DNA of 64,000 nucleotides from Leptolyngbya sp. O-77 (GTDB lineage Bacteria; Cyanobacteriota; Cyanobacteriia; Elainellales; Elainellaceae), in the NCBI RefSeq assembly GCF_001548395.1, contig NZ_AP017367.1, positions 3,819,001-3,883,000 on the forward strand, read 5' to 3'. Positions 1-8,949 of this stretch are shown one piece after another; position 1 is the first letter of the stretch, and every line of letters begins with the position of its first letter. The translations under genes were made by a program, and so were the position numbers. The notes under the pieces are model-generated. The model was given only the letters and a program-made list of their open reading frames with translations, ran no database searches and had not been told where the DNA came from.

Positions 1-1107
1 GTGGGCAGCACGACCACGCCCTTTGCCCGTCGGGCGACTGTGCCCCAAAGCCGCTATGACCAGTCCAGCACGGCAGGTAATGGACTCGGCATGGGTGGCA
101 CGGCGACGCTAGAGCCTGCGGCCGCCGCCTACACTGCCACAAGCGGCACTTCAGCCGTTCCAACGGCCGAGCGTGTGTCCCAGATGTCTCCTTCGGGACG
201 GCTGACCCCGGGGGACGGCGGCGGGCGATCGCCCCGGACTTCCTTCAGCGACAGCAGCCGCCGCACCGCCACCTCGCTGCCCAGCAGTTCCGGTGGCGGG
301 GGCATCACGCTGCGGCTGGATCGGCTGATGCTGCTGCTGGCGCTGGGCGTGCTGAGCTTGGGACTCCTGTGGCTCTTGTTTAGCTGGGTGGCCCGTTCGT
401 TCAACAGCGGCCCGGTGCTGGAGGGCGAACAGCTCAGCATCAGCCTTGCAGAACCCGTCGTTCCAATTCCCGAAGAAACGGAGCCGTCGCCCTCCCCTGC
501 TGACCCCAGCGCCCCCCTCACGGCTGAGTCTGGGAAGACACTAGTCGAAACTTGGCTGCGGGCGAAATCTGCCGCAATGGGCAGCAGCTACGACACCAGC
601 CAGCTTGGTCAAATCCTGGCAGATCCCATGCTGTCGCAGTGGCGCAGCAACTCCGAGGCAGCGCGACTGGCGGGCGAACCCCTGACCTACACCCACCAGG
701 TGCAGCAGGTCAATGTGTTGCCTCCGACCGCTTCTAGCAGCACCGACGAAGCCCAGATTGACGCGGTGGTGGTGGAAAACGGCGAAACCCTAAATGTCCG
801 CTACTACCTGACGCGCCAAGGGGGACAGTGGCGGATTCGCAGTAATGAAATTTTGCCCGATGGGCCGCTAGAGAGCATGACCACCAATGAATCCTCTGAC
901 CCGGCCAGCAACCCTGCTGCGTTGCCCATGACTTCTCCAGGCTTGCAGCCTGCGCCCTCCCCTACGCTGCCCCAAAACTCCGGCCCTAGCCCGCTCCCCG
1001 AAGGTTCCTTGCCTGCACCAGGCAGCGCGGTTCCCGGTGCGCCCAATGCCGCTCCTGCGGGGAGTGGGACTTCTGGCAGAATCGATCCGGCAGATGCCAG
1101 TAATTAG
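1..1107 (+). CDS. IMS (DUF4101) domain protein, ARC6/Ftn2-like, 5' end outside window
   Basis: The reading frame is open from the first base, so the N-terminus probably lies outside the window. What is visible is a Ser/Thr/Pro-rich linker, one membrane segment at about residues 109-130, and a globular region at about 175-285 (starting near TLVETWLRAK and ending near QWRIRSNEI) that resembles the IMS domain of ARC6/Ftn2 division proteins. A Pro/Ser/Gly-rich tail of about 80 residues follows. In Ftn2/ZipN this domain lies on the far side of the cytoplasmic membrane and helps anchor the FtsZ ring. The J-domain that would prove Ftn2 is not visible, and the same domain also ends other cyanobacterial proteins, including some kinases, so the exact protein is uncertain. 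Confidence 0.7.
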   Translation: MGSTTTPFARRATVPQSRYDQSSTAGNGLGMGGTATLEPAAAAYTATSGTSAVPTAERVSQMSPSGRLTPGDGGGRSPRTSFSDSSRRTATSLPSSSGGGGITLRLDRLMLLLALGVLSLGLLWLLFSWVARSFNSGPVLEGEQLSISLAEPVVPIPEETEPSPSPADPSAPLTAESGKTLVETWLRAKSAAMGSSYDTSQLGQILADPMLSQWRSNSEAARLAGEPLTYTHQVQQVNVLPPTASSSTDEAQIDAVVVENGETLNVRYYLTRQGGQWRIRSNEILPDGPLESMTTNESSDPASNPAALPMTSPGLQPAPSPTLPQNSGPSPLPEGSLPAPGSAVPGAPNAAPAGSGTSGRIDPADASN

Positions 1108-1115
1108 GGTTCGTA

Positions 1116-1187
1116 AGGCATTTCGGTGAGGCATTTCGGTGAGGCATTTCGGTCAGGCATTTCGGTCAGGCATTTCGGTCAGGCATT
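1116..1187. repeat. 13-bp tandem repeat, about 5.5 copies
   Basis: The unit AGGCATTTCGGTG/C repeats head to tail directly after the stop codon of the IMS-domain gene. The first two copies end in G and the next three in C, with a partial sixth copy. It is intergenic and one of several 12-16 bp arrays in this window. Confidence 0.9.
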
Positions 1188-1316
1188 GAGATGCATTCAA
1201 GTCATAATCTGGCTAATGACCGGGGTATAAGTGCGGGCTGGCTTGGCGAATGGCGGCTGTTCCCGTAAAGTACCCAGTAGTCGAAGGCGCTGATTGCTGA
1301 CACTCTGGTGCTGAAA

Positions 1317-2384
1317 ATGTCTGATACGCTGCTCCACGCCTATGGGCCGCTGATCTTTTGGACGGGGCTGGGGCTGCTGTCCTGTTCGCTCTTGCCCGAT
1401 TCGCTGCCGCGCGTGCTGGGGCGCGGTCTGTATTGGGTGGGTGTGCCCGTGCAAATTTTTACGCTGGCCCGGCAGACGGATTTTTCGTCTCAGGTGGGGC
1501 TGGCTCCGCTGGTGGTCGTCTTGGCGCTAGTGGGCGGGCTGGGTGTTGCCTGGGGGACGCTGCAAGGGCTTCGCTGGCTTGAGCAAGGGCGATCGCCCTT
1601 GAATCCACTCGTCCCAAATCTACCCACCGTCATCCCCAGCGTCTCTAATTCTGCCGCAAGCGCGACCCCGCTAACGGCGGCTCCAATGCTTGAGGAGCCA
1701 GTTGCAGCACGCCCGGTCGAGTCCAGTTGGGAAGATTCGGCGCGGCGCGGCAGCTTCCTCGTGTCTGCGGTGCTAGGCAACACTGGCTTTGTGGGACTGG
1801 CGATCGCCCCCAGTCTGATTTCCGAGCCTTACCTAGGCTGGCTAGTGTTCTACAGCGTTACACAGAACGTGGTCGGCACCTACGGACTGGGCGTGTGGCT
1901 GGCGAGCATTTATGGGCGATCGCACGGCGGCAAAGCCTGGTGGGTTCACCTGCGCGATGTGCTGACCGTGCCATCGCTGTGGGCCTTTGGGCTGGGAATG
2001 CTGACGCGGACGATTGCACTACCGTCTGGCGTGGACGCAGTGCTGCATGGAGCGCTATGGTGGGTGATTATTCCTGCGGCGCTGCTGCTGATGGGGCTGC
2101 GGCTGCGGCAAATTCACGGCTGGCGTAGCCTCAAGGGGGCGATCGCCCCAGCATTGCTCAAGGTCATGGTGCTGCCCGTTGGGGTGGCCGGACTAGCCAC
2201 GCTGCTGGGCCTGTCTGCCGAGCCAAGATTGGCGCTGGTGCTGATGTCGGGAATGCCGACAGCCTTTGCCGGACTCATTCTGGCTGAAGAATACGACCTC
2301 GAGCGTGAGCTGATCGCCAGCAGCATTGTCCTCACAACGGCCATGCTGCTGTTTACTATCCCGGTGTGGCTGCTCCTTAGATAA
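1317..2384 (+). CDS. AEC-family (auxin efflux carrier-like) permease
   Basis: A protein of about 355 residues with around ten hydrophobic segments and the two-bundle organisation of the AEC transporter family: an N-terminal block (YGPLIFWTGLG...), a polar Pro/Ser-rich loop near residues 105-145, and a C-terminal block beginning near GSFLVSAVLGNTGFVGLAIAP and ending with MSGMPTAFAGLILAEEY. The family exports or exchanges small organic anions and, in plants, auxin; the substrate here cannot be inferred. The ATG at 1317 is chosen over an in-frame GTG nine bases upstream. The gene stands alone, with a tandem repeat beginning at its stop codon. Confidence 0.85.
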   Translation: MSDTLLHAYGPLIFWTGLGLLSCSLLPDSLPRVLGRGLYWVGVPVQIFTLARQTDFSSQVGLAPLVVVLALVGGLGVAWGTLQGLRWLEQGRSPLNPLVPNLPTVIPSVSNSAASATPLTAAPMLEEPVAARPVESSWEDSARRGSFLVSAVLGNTGFVGLAIAPSLISEPYLGWLVFYSVTQNVVGTYGLGVWLASIYGRSHGGKAWWVHLRDVLTVPSLWAFGLGMLTRTIALPSGVDAVLHGALWWVIIPAALLLMGLRLRQIHGWRSLKGAIAPALLKVMVLPVGVAGLATLLGLSAEPRLALVLMSGMPTAFAGLILAEEYDLERELIASSIVLTTAMLLFTIPVWLLLR

Positions 2385-2433
2385 CCCAGATAGCAATAAC
2401 CCAGATAGCAATAACCCAGATAGCGATAACCCA
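2381..2433. repeat. 15-bp tandem repeat, about 3.6 copies
   Basis: The unit ATAACCCAGATAGCA repeats three times with a fourth partial copy. The array overlaps the TAA stop codon of the upstream permease gene, so the first copy contributes the stop. Confidence 0.9.
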
Positions 2434-2469
2434 AAAGCCAACCTGGGTTCGGCAGCCCAGCACCCAGCG

Positions 2470-2805
2470 CTAGAAGGATCTCGGCAGCAGCGATGGCGCT
2501 TCCCCAGCCGCCGCCGCCACAGGCTCCAGTTCTGGCCGGGGGGCTTCGTCTACAAACATCTCAACCAGTAGGGCAATGGGCTGAGGTTCTGGAAGAACGA
2601 GCGGCGGGCAATGAATCACCTGCTCGACCTCCGCCACCGCAGCGGCGATCGCCACTGGCAAAAACTGTGGCTGCGCCATCGGGCAAGCGTCCCAAGCGCC
2701 CTGCACAGGAACCCCCAAGAGTTGGCAATGGCCGCCGCGTCGCCCCTCAATGTGGTAATGGGCACAACGACGGCAAGAAGAAATGCTGTGATGTAAATCA
2801 TCCAT
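2470..2805 (-). CDS. Small Cys-containing cyanobacterial conserved protein
   Basis: About 111 residues. The N-terminal half has the pattern SSCRRCAHYHIEGRRGGHCQ followed by LGVPVQGAWDACPMA, so four cysteines are arranged as C-x2-C, then C, then C. I recognise this Cys-rich, GRRGG-containing layout from small conserved cyanobacterial proteins of unknown function; metal binding is possible but unproven. The C-terminal half is a low-complexity Ala/Pro/Glu stretch. The ATG at 2805 is preferred over a TTG nine codons upstream because conservation begins there. The gene is convergent with the AEC permease gene. Confidence 0.65.
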   Translation of the reverse strand: MDDLHHSISSCRRCAHYHIEGRRGGHCQLLGVPVQGAWDACPMAQPQFLPVAIAAAVAEVEQVIHCPPLVLPEPQPIALLVEMFVDEAPRPELEPVAAAAGEAPSLLPRSF

Positions 2806-3457
2806 TTCGAGAGGAGCGGTAAAGGAGAGCAAAGACCGGATCTTCTCTACTATTCTGAGTCAACAAATTTGGTCAAAAATCATCAGAAAAACGTTGCTTT
2901 GTAGAGCAGGCAACCGTTTCAGCGATCCCAAAGAAAAGTAAGTATTTAGATTGTTTTTAGCTTCAGATTCTGAGAGATCTCTAAATTTAGAATTCCCCTG
3001 ATTCAAGCAAGCACACCAATAAACCCCGTAGTTTTGCTTAAAACTGAGCGGGGATCACGAGGAAATGAGACGTGTATGAGACAAAAATGATTTTTCTTGA
3101 ATGCCTTTAAGAATTGAAAATAATAGTTTTAGAACTGTAAGCAAAAGCAAAAATAGAAGACTATTGAGGCTTAAGTGGCAGGCTAATAAAACTGCTTCTC
3201 ACTATAGAACGACAAGAAGATAGACGATGGGCGATCGCCACAAAGCAGCCTTGAAAGCATCGACTCAACCATCCCAAAGCTGCAATTGGCAGGCTGCCTG
3301 AACTGACCTGCCTGGACTGACTTGCCTGGACTGACCTGCCTTGAACCTGTACTTCAGCGCATACCTGCTCGCTTAAAGGCTAGCAGCCCTCCGCAAAGAC
3401 CGTTACGGTGAAACTACTGTGAAATGATCGTGAAATTACGGTGTTACGATTGCGGGT
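2806..3457. other. Intergenic region with one tandem repeat
   Basis: No convincing gene on either strand. The stretch from about 2830 to 3200 is AT-rich compared with its surroundings and may hold the promoter of the leftward gene at 2470-2805. A 14-bp tandem repeat lies at 3294-3349. Confidence 0.5.
3294..3349. repeat. 14-bp tandem repeat, 4 copies
   Basis: Degenerate unit CTGCCTGGACTGAC repeated four times, the last copy diverged. Intergenic. Confidence 0.85.
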
Positions 3458-4031
3458 TTACCACTGCTTGACCGCACACAGCCCACAGCAAGACCAGCGC
3501 TCAAGTTCTCCCTGGGGGGTGGGGCACTGACAGCGGGGACACAGCGGCATCTGAGCCGTGCGCGATCGCATCTGGTTGGCCCAAGCACGAAAGGCTGATT
3601 CGGGGTCTGTGGGTTGAGCAGCCGCGCCGTGGGGAAGGTGATCGCCCGGTGGCCTGTCCAGTCGGCTGGGGTGTTCGCGCCAAACCCGTGCTGATTCGGT
3701 TTGCAACTCGGCCGGGCTGTGGAGCGATCGCCGATGCCACCAGGTCGTAGAAAAGCGGATATCGGTAATGCGGTAGGGCAATCTGGCATTCAGCTTTTCT
3801 AAAATGCGGAGTCGCTCAAACATCAGCGTTTGCACACCCAAGGGGGAGCTAGACACGCCCACCTGAAGCACCCCCGCTTGTAGGGCCCAAGGGCGAGTCT
3901 GGGCTGCCCACCCGCCGGGCCGACCAGCTCTGGGCCAGACCCGCGAGAATCTGCTGGATCTGTCGGTGCGATCGCCAGGATGGCTGCCGATCCAGGGCAC
4001 CTAAAACACGCTGGAGAGATTGAAACGTCAT
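3458..4031 (-). CDS. DUF721 family protein, frameshifted by G/C-run insertions
   Basis: The N-terminus (MTFQSLQRVLGALDRQPSW) and the rest (AAQTRPWALQAGVLQVGVSS, FERLRILEKLNARLP, TDIRFSTTWW) lie in two different frames. Removing one base from each of four three-base runs, at 3907-3909, 3911-3913, 3932-3934 and 3940-3942, gives a smooth DUF721 sequence (ILAVWPELVGPAVAAQTR). DUF721 includes DciA-like proteins that interact with the replicative helicase in other bacteria, but the cyanobacterial members have not been assigned that role as far as I know. The C-terminus carries a zinc-ribbon-like pattern, CPRCQC...CCGLC. Four clustered +1 errors argue for sequencing or assembly error rather than decay. 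The start is the ATG at 4031. Confidence 0.75.
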
Positions 4032-4670
4032 GAGCAACGAGTTTTGTAGATAGTGAGTGCAACAAAGGGTGATTCCTTAATTACAATTCCAAATAATCAC
4101 AATGCTAAATAGCTGTTTTGAACGAGAATTATAGACAGTCAGGGTGCGCTGTGATTTGGCGCGTGATTGAGATTAATTAAGATACACTGAGCTTCTATCA
4201 ACCTCTACGGGGCGGCTGGGCGCTGTGTTGACTTAGCCCTAATACAGCATTTTCTTGCGAGGTGAGGCACACGCTGCCCTCACGAGGCAAGGGCTTATTG
4301 ACCATCCGTGTGCCTCACTAGCTTCAAAAATGCTGTAGCTGATTTAGCCGTGTATGCAAAGCCCTGCATCTAAGCCCCCATGACAAGGCCCTATGCATAA
4401 AGCCCCATGCATGAAGTCCTATATCGAACCCGAGATTCTTCGCTAGAATTTCCTCGGTTGCCTGTTACTGGGCGGCTCCTGGCCTTGTCGAAAGACTGGC
4501 TTCAGGATAGCCTAATCGCCGGGAGATGTTTGAGCAGAACTGATTTAGATTGATATTGATTTAGATTGATTTGGACAGGATTGCTTTACAACGATACTGA
4601 ACGGTACTGAGTAGCCACCGTTTCATTAACATAATCGCTACTTAAACTTAGCCTTGGCAGGAGTTCTGCG
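4032..4670. other. Intergenic region holding a 95-bp MITE-like element
   Basis: No supported gene. It contains the palindromic element at 4243-4337, degenerate short repeats around 4360-4425 (variants of GCATAAAGCCC) and a duplicated GATTTAGATTGAT at about 4547-4575. It probably also holds the promoters of the two divergent flanking genes. Confidence 0.6.
4243..4337 (-). mobile_element. MITE-like palindromic element, family 1, copy A (95 bp)
   Basis: The element begins TACAGCATTTT and ends with its inverse, AAAATGCTGTA. About 30-bp imperfect terminal inverted repeats also include GTGAGGCACACG. Its reverse complement matches 43031-43125 over the full 95 bp with only four differences, all transitions. 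It has no coding capacity. Both copies start and end with TA, which may be the duplicated target. Confidence 0.85.
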
Positions 4671-6163
4671 ATGCGTCGCTCACCCGCTACCCCGTCCCAA
4701 TCTAGCCCCTCTACGTCGCTGCATCCAGCGCTGCAAGCTATTTTTGAAAATCTGGATTTGCGACTCGAAGATGAGCTAGCCCGCTATCGTCGTCAGCAAG
4801 CTCGTCGGGGCGTTGCACCTACGCTTCAGGGCAATCGACGAGCAGACTATCTGGCGACTGAGGCTGAAGCGCGATCGCTCCCAGCAAGATGGAACGAGTC
4901 ATCCAGGGGTGCTGCTGAGTCTCGCCCCGATCTCTGGCTTGCGCCAGACGCAGCCAGGAATACCGATTCGCATCGCCCATTGCCAGATCTGGGGTATGCC
5001 CCTGAGCCACAAGTTTGCCCAGAACTGCTGCTGGGTGGGGCGATCGCCCCTCAAATGGCTCCCCCTACGGCGGATTATGGTGCAGTTCCGCTGCATCCTC
5101 AGCATGGGCCAAGACCTATACCCCACCCGCCGAACCAGCGGCCGAGCCAGACAATTATCTGGAATCCTCTGAGTATCTGCTGCGGAATCTAGCAGAAGAC
5201 GAGCGCGACTTGCGGGCCAGCCAGCAAGAGCCAGGAATGCTGCAAAGCTTGCTCACGCCACTGGGCATCGGGTCGATGATTTTGCTGCTACTGTCGAGCC
5301 TTAGCTTTGGCTATCTCGTGATGAATCCGGCTGGATTGAGCGTCATTGGTCTGGGCGAAGCGGCTCGCAGGACGGCAGACAGCTCTACGCCAGGGGCAAA
5401 TGTGGGCGCAGACGGCTCCCTAGCAGCGGACGCAGGGACTAGGAACAGCGGCATTTCTCCCGATTTGTCTGCTCAAGAGTTCCCTGAGGTCAATCTGGAT
5501 ACCCTGAGTACGCTTCCCAGCGGGCGCACTGCCATTCTGGAACCCTCGGCTGAAGCTGATTCATCGGCCGAGCCGCCCGTTCTGTCGGGTTCACCGCTCC
5601 CCGCAGAGGCTCCAACTGCTCCAGCCGAAGCTTCCACAACCGAGCCTGTTGCACCGGCCCCACCTGCTGCTAGAAGCACACCTTCTAGCCCAACCCCTCC
5701 TCACCCCGCCAGCCGAACCAGTGCTCCGGCCCGTTCTCAACCTGCCGCCAGTTCCCGCCCTGCCGCCAGTTCCCGCAGCGAGAGCCGTCCTGCTGCCACC
5801 GCTGTCGCACCAGCGCCCCGTGCTAGTGCCTCCAATCCCGTCAGCCGATCAGCCGAGCTAGCCCCGCGTCCTGCGCCCCGTGCTGAGCCTGCTGCACCTC
5901 AGGACGTGGCTACTGCGCCCCGCCAGCCTGCGATCGCCCCGACCCCGGCCGCTGCTTCGGCAAATCGCTACTATGTGGTAGTAGACTTCAGCGGCGATCG
6001 CAGCCTAGAGCAAGCCCGCGAACTGGTCGGCGATGCCTGGGTTCGCAACTTCGACAACGGCGCAAAAATCCAGCTTGGCGTATTTGGCGATGCCGCTAGC
6101 GCCCGCGACCTGGCCGCCTCGCTCCAGCAGCAGGGACTTCCCGCTCAGGTCTACCAGCCCTAA
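4671..6163 (+). CDS. SPOR-domain membrane protein, frameshifted near 5085-5140
   Basis: Two overlapping open frames together make one recognisable cyanobacterial protein. The first (4671 to about 5110) starts MRRSPATPSQ and has LHPALQAIFENLDLRLEDEL. The second carries DNYLESSEYLLRNLAEDE, a membrane segment (GIGSMILLLLSSLSFGYLVM), a long Ala/Pro/Ser-rich linker and a C-terminal SPOR domain of about 70 residues (NRYYVVVDFSGDRS...GVFGDAASARDLAASLQQQG). SPOR domains bind denuded peptidoglycan, often at the septum. The second frame has a stop just before 5003, so the shift lies between about 5003 and 5190, most likely 5085-5140. One missing base or two extra would explain it. The middle is poorly conserved, so I cannot place it exactly. 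Confidence 0.75.
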
Positions 6164-6225
6164 GCCTCTAGCCCTAAGCCTTCCAGCCCCACTCTGATCG
6201 CGTCTCATCCAAATCCCCACACGGC

Positions 6226-7320
6226 ATGGCCAAGCCTGATCTGCGATCGCGCCTCTTCCTCTCTCACTTTGCCGTGATGCTGGTGGGTTTGGTGACGCTG
6301 ACGGTGATTGGCAAGGTGTCATCACCCCGCTTTTTTGTAGTTTATCTCCAGCACATCGAAGGGCGCGTCATCAGCATTCGCACCCTGCGAACCGAGCTAG
6401 TGCGCGGCTTTGAGTTTGCCTGGAGCCGGGGCGCACTCTGGTCAATGGCACTGGGAGCCAGTGCTGCCGGAGCGCTCAGCTATCTGGTGGCCAAGCGGAT
6501 CGTGCAGCCGCTAATCCAGATGGAAGAGATTACGCAGAAATTTGCCGCCGGAAAACTCGACGAGCGGGTTCCCGCCAGCGAAATCCCAGAACTCAACCAG
6601 CTTGCTGCCAGCTTTAACCGAATGGCGGCTGACCTCCAAGGGGTCGAGCAGCGCCGCCGCGACCTAGTGACCGACCTGACCCATGAACTGCGAACGCCAC
6701 TGACGGTGCTGGAGGGCTATCTGGAAGGGCTGTCAGACGGAACGATTGCCCCAACTCCAGAAGTTTACGAACTGCTAGGCAAAGAAACCGTGCGAATGCG
6801 CCGCCTAGTCAACGATTTGCAAGAGCTGTCCAAGATTGAAACGGGCTATTTGCCCATCGATGCACAGCAGATGGATCTGTATCCGCTGCTGACTTCGGTG
6901 GTGCAGCGCTTTTCAGATCAGCTTTTGACCGGCGACGGCCCGCTGATCAGCCTGGAATATCCGCCGGAAACGCCGCTGGTGCTGGCCGATGCGGGGCGGG
7001 TCGAGCAGATCCTTGTGAACTTGCTGAGCAATGCATTGCGCTATACGCCTGTCGGCAAAATTACGCTCCAGGTCTGGCATACCGAAACCCACGCCTGGAT
7101 TGCTGTGAGCGACACGGGCCAGGGCATCGCGCCCGAAGACCTGCCCCACGTCTTTGAGCGGTTTTGGCGGGCCGATCGCTCCCGCAATCGCCACTCTGGC
7201 GGCACGGGACTGGGGCTGGCCATTTCCCAGCGGCTGGTGCAGCTTCAGGGGGGCGAGATCGAGGTGGAAAGCGAAGTGGGCAAGGGCAGCACGTTCCGAT
7301 TTTCGCTCCCGCTTGCCTGA
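6226..7320 (+). CDS. Membrane sensor histidine kinase (HAMP-HisKA-HATPase)
   Basis: 364 residues. Two membrane segments at about 9-29 and 68-88 flank a short extracytoplasmic loop of about 40 residues. A HAMP linker (about 89-141), a HisKA dimerisation domain with phospho-acceptor His153 in LTHELRTPL, and a HATPase_c domain with N box NLLSNALRY, G1 box DTGQGI, F box VFERFWRAD and G2 box GGTGLGLAI follow. All catalytic boxes are intact, so it should be active. The organisation is BaeS-like. No response-regulator gene lies next to it, so its partner is unknown. It starts 62 bases after the SPOR gene and may be co-transcribed with it. Confidence 0.95.
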   Translation: MAKPDLRSRLFLSHFAVMLVGLVTLTVIGKVSSPRFFVVYLQHIEGRVISIRTLRTELVRGFEFAWSRGALWSMALGASAAGALSYLVAKRIVQPLIQMEEITQKFAAGKLDERVPASEIPELNQLAASFNRMAADLQGVEQRRRDLVTDLTHELRTPLTVLEGYLEGLSDGTIAPTPEVYELLGKETVRMRRLVNDLQELSKIETGYLPIDAQQMDLYPLLTSVVQRFSDQLLTGDGPLISLEYPPETPLVLADAGRVEQILVNLLSNALRYTPVGKITLQVWHTETHAWIAVSDTGQGIAPEDLPHVFERFWRADRSRNRHSGGTGLGLAISQRLVQLQGGEIEVESEVGKGSTFRFSLPLA

Positions 7321-7372
7321 GCCGAGTCCTAAACTGAGTCGGGCTGGAAAATCCCCAATCCCAAAATCACCC

Positions 7373-7612
7373 TCAGCCCCAATCCCGCACCAGCTCGCCG
7401 CTACTTAGCTTGTCCCAGATTAGGGTTTGCACCATTTCCATCTCTTCTGGACTCACAATGTGGTCATGATTGATGATCTGCTGAATTCGGTCTTGTTCGT
7501 CTGCGGTTAGCACGCCATCCGCGATCGCCCCTTCGATCACGGCCTTGAGGTGATCCAGATTTGCCAAATCTTCGCGAGTCAGCGGTTTTGCGTTCGGACG
7601 CTCGACTTTCAT
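7373..7612 (-). CDS. Small conserved cyanobacterial protein of unknown function
   Basis: 79 acidic residues, predicted almost entirely helical: MKVERPNAKPLTREDL...DHLKAVIEGAIADGVLTADE...VQTLIWDKLSSGELVRDW. The pattern of two short helices separated by DG-x-LT-x-DE resembles small TerB/EF-hand-like folds, but I do not see an intact metal loop. It is convergent with the histidine kinase, with 52 bases between the stops. The ATG at 7612 is preceded by GAGGTAAG-like sequence. Confidence 0.7.
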   Translation of the reverse strand: MKVERPNAKPLTREDLANLDHLKAVIEGAIADGVLTADEQDRIQQIINHDHIVSPEEMEMVQTLIWDKLSSGELVRDWG

Positions 7613-8014
7613 CAGAACTTACCTCGTGAGGATGCAGAGTGTAGCTTTACCCTATCGGCGGGATCACAGCCGCCCCAAATTTCACCAAATCTTTTAATAA
7701 CCTCTAGCTACTGGGGCGGCGGTGAATGATCAAGCAGGCGATCGCCCTAATGCCAGGTGCAATTTGCGCTGCCTTGAACTGCCACAAACTTGCCGGATGC
7801 TGAAGCGGGCAAGAGTAGAGTATTATCAGCCTTGGAAAGCCACGTCTTTAAGATTGGCTTTAGATTTAGCCATTGGTCGGTCTCAAAGCGCTCGAATGCT
7901 TCGACAGAGTATGTTCCAGGCATAGGGCGATCGCCCTCTGGCAACATAGCATTCAGGAAGCGCAATCTTACAAAGAGAAGAGAGCGCCGTTCGTTTACAG
8001 CCTGCGGATGTGTC
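7613..8014. other. Intergenic region upstream of ABC ATPase gene
   Basis: 402 bases between divergent genes. Both strands are partly open by chance, including a leftward frame from 8016 to 7747 that I could not relate to any family. Three HIP1-like octamers occur. No RNA gene recognised. Confidence 0.4.
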
Positions 8015-8827
8015 ATGCAAGAACCGGTTATCAGCTTTGATCAGGTTTACAAGTCCTACCCGATGTATCACCACGTCCGGGGAGTCAAAAACCTGATGTT
8101 CAACTTTCCCCATAACCTGAAAGCACTCCGCAGACAGCAGTTTGAAGCGCTCAACAATATCAGCTTTGAGGTTTATCGCGGCGAAAAGTTCGGCATTGTG
8201 GGCTATAACGGCGCAGGCAAAAGCACCACGCTGGGATTGATCGCAGGGGTGCTAAAGCCCAGCAGCGGGCACGTGGTGGTGCGCGGGCGCATTTCACCGC
8301 TGCTGGCGCTGGGAACGGGCTTTCATCCAGAGCTAACGGGCCGCGAGAATATTTTGCTCAACGGCGTGCTGCTGGGGCTGACCCGCCGCGAGGTGAAAGC
8401 GCGGCTAGAGGAAATTATCGAGTTTTCAGAACTGGGCGATTTTATTGAGCGGCCGATTCGCACCTATTCTACGGGCATGATGGCGCGGCTGGGCTTTTCG
8501 GTGGTGGCACACCTCGACCCAGAGATTTTGCTGATCGACGAGGTGCTGGGCGTGGGCGACATCCGCTTTCAGCAAAAGTGCATTAACAAAATGGCGGAGT
8601 TTCGCGACAGCGGCGTAACGATTGTGCTGGTGAGCCATTCTATGACGAGCGTTTCGGAAATTTGCGATCGCGCGCTGTGGATTCAAGACCACCATGTGAA
8701 AATGATCGGCAGCGCCACCGAGGTCGCCGAAGCCTATACCGCTGCCGCCCAGCTTGACATCGCCGCCGCGGGGAAACGCATCAATCGCCGCAAGCTTTCA
8801 GAAAAGGTCAGCGGGCCGCTGTTCTAG
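8015..8827 (+). CDS. Polysaccharide/teichoic acid export-type ABC ATPase (Wzt/TagH-like)
   Basis: 270 residues from the ATG at 8015. Walker A is GYNGAGKST (about 63-71), the signature is YSTGMMARL and Walker B is ILLIDEVLGVGD, followed by the switch His in VLVSHSM. The order VRGRISPLLALGTGFHPELTGREN is typical of the ATPases that drive export of O-antigen, capsule or teichoic acid. A carbohydrate-binding C-terminal extension like that of some Wzt proteins is absent. The partner permease (Wzm/TagG type) is not adjacent, which is unusual. The following gene is a sulfotransferase, consistent with export of a decorated polysaccharide. The frame is open further upstream, but family similarity starts at MQEPVISFDQVYKSYP. 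Confidence 0.9.
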   Translation: MQEPVISFDQVYKSYPMYHHVRGVKNLMFNFPHNLKALRRQQFEALNNISFEVYRGEKFGIVGYNGAGKSTTLGLIAGVLKPSSGHVVVRGRISPLLALGTGFHPELTGRENILLNGVLLGLTRREVKARLEEIIEFSELGDFIERPIRTYSTGMMARLGFSVVAHLDPEILLIDEVLGVGDIRFQQKCINKMAEFRDSGVTIVLVSHSMTSVSEICDRALWIQDHHVKMIGSATEVAEAYTAAAQLDIAAAGKRINRRKLSEKVSGPLF

Positions 8828-8949
8828 CCCGGCCTGGTTTTGGCTGGTCTGGTTTCGGCTGGACTCGTTTTAGCCTGGTACGGTTCGCTTGGTATAGTTT
8901 TACCGTAATGCGACAGCCGGGCGATCGCTCTGGAAAGCTCTGGGGAACA

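Noticed and set aside
1116..1187. CRISPR array
   Set aside because: Repeats are contiguous 13-mers without spacers; no cas genes in the window.
7868..7905. Possible dispersed repeat shared with 34664-34690 (GTCGGTCTCAAAGC)
   Set aside because: Only about 14 bases match well and the surroundings do not align; could be coincidence.
7747..8016. Leftward frame of 89 codons upstream of the ABC ATPase
   Set aside because: No recognisable family, no ribosome site, start overlaps the ATPase start; probably chance, although I cannot exclude a gene remnant.
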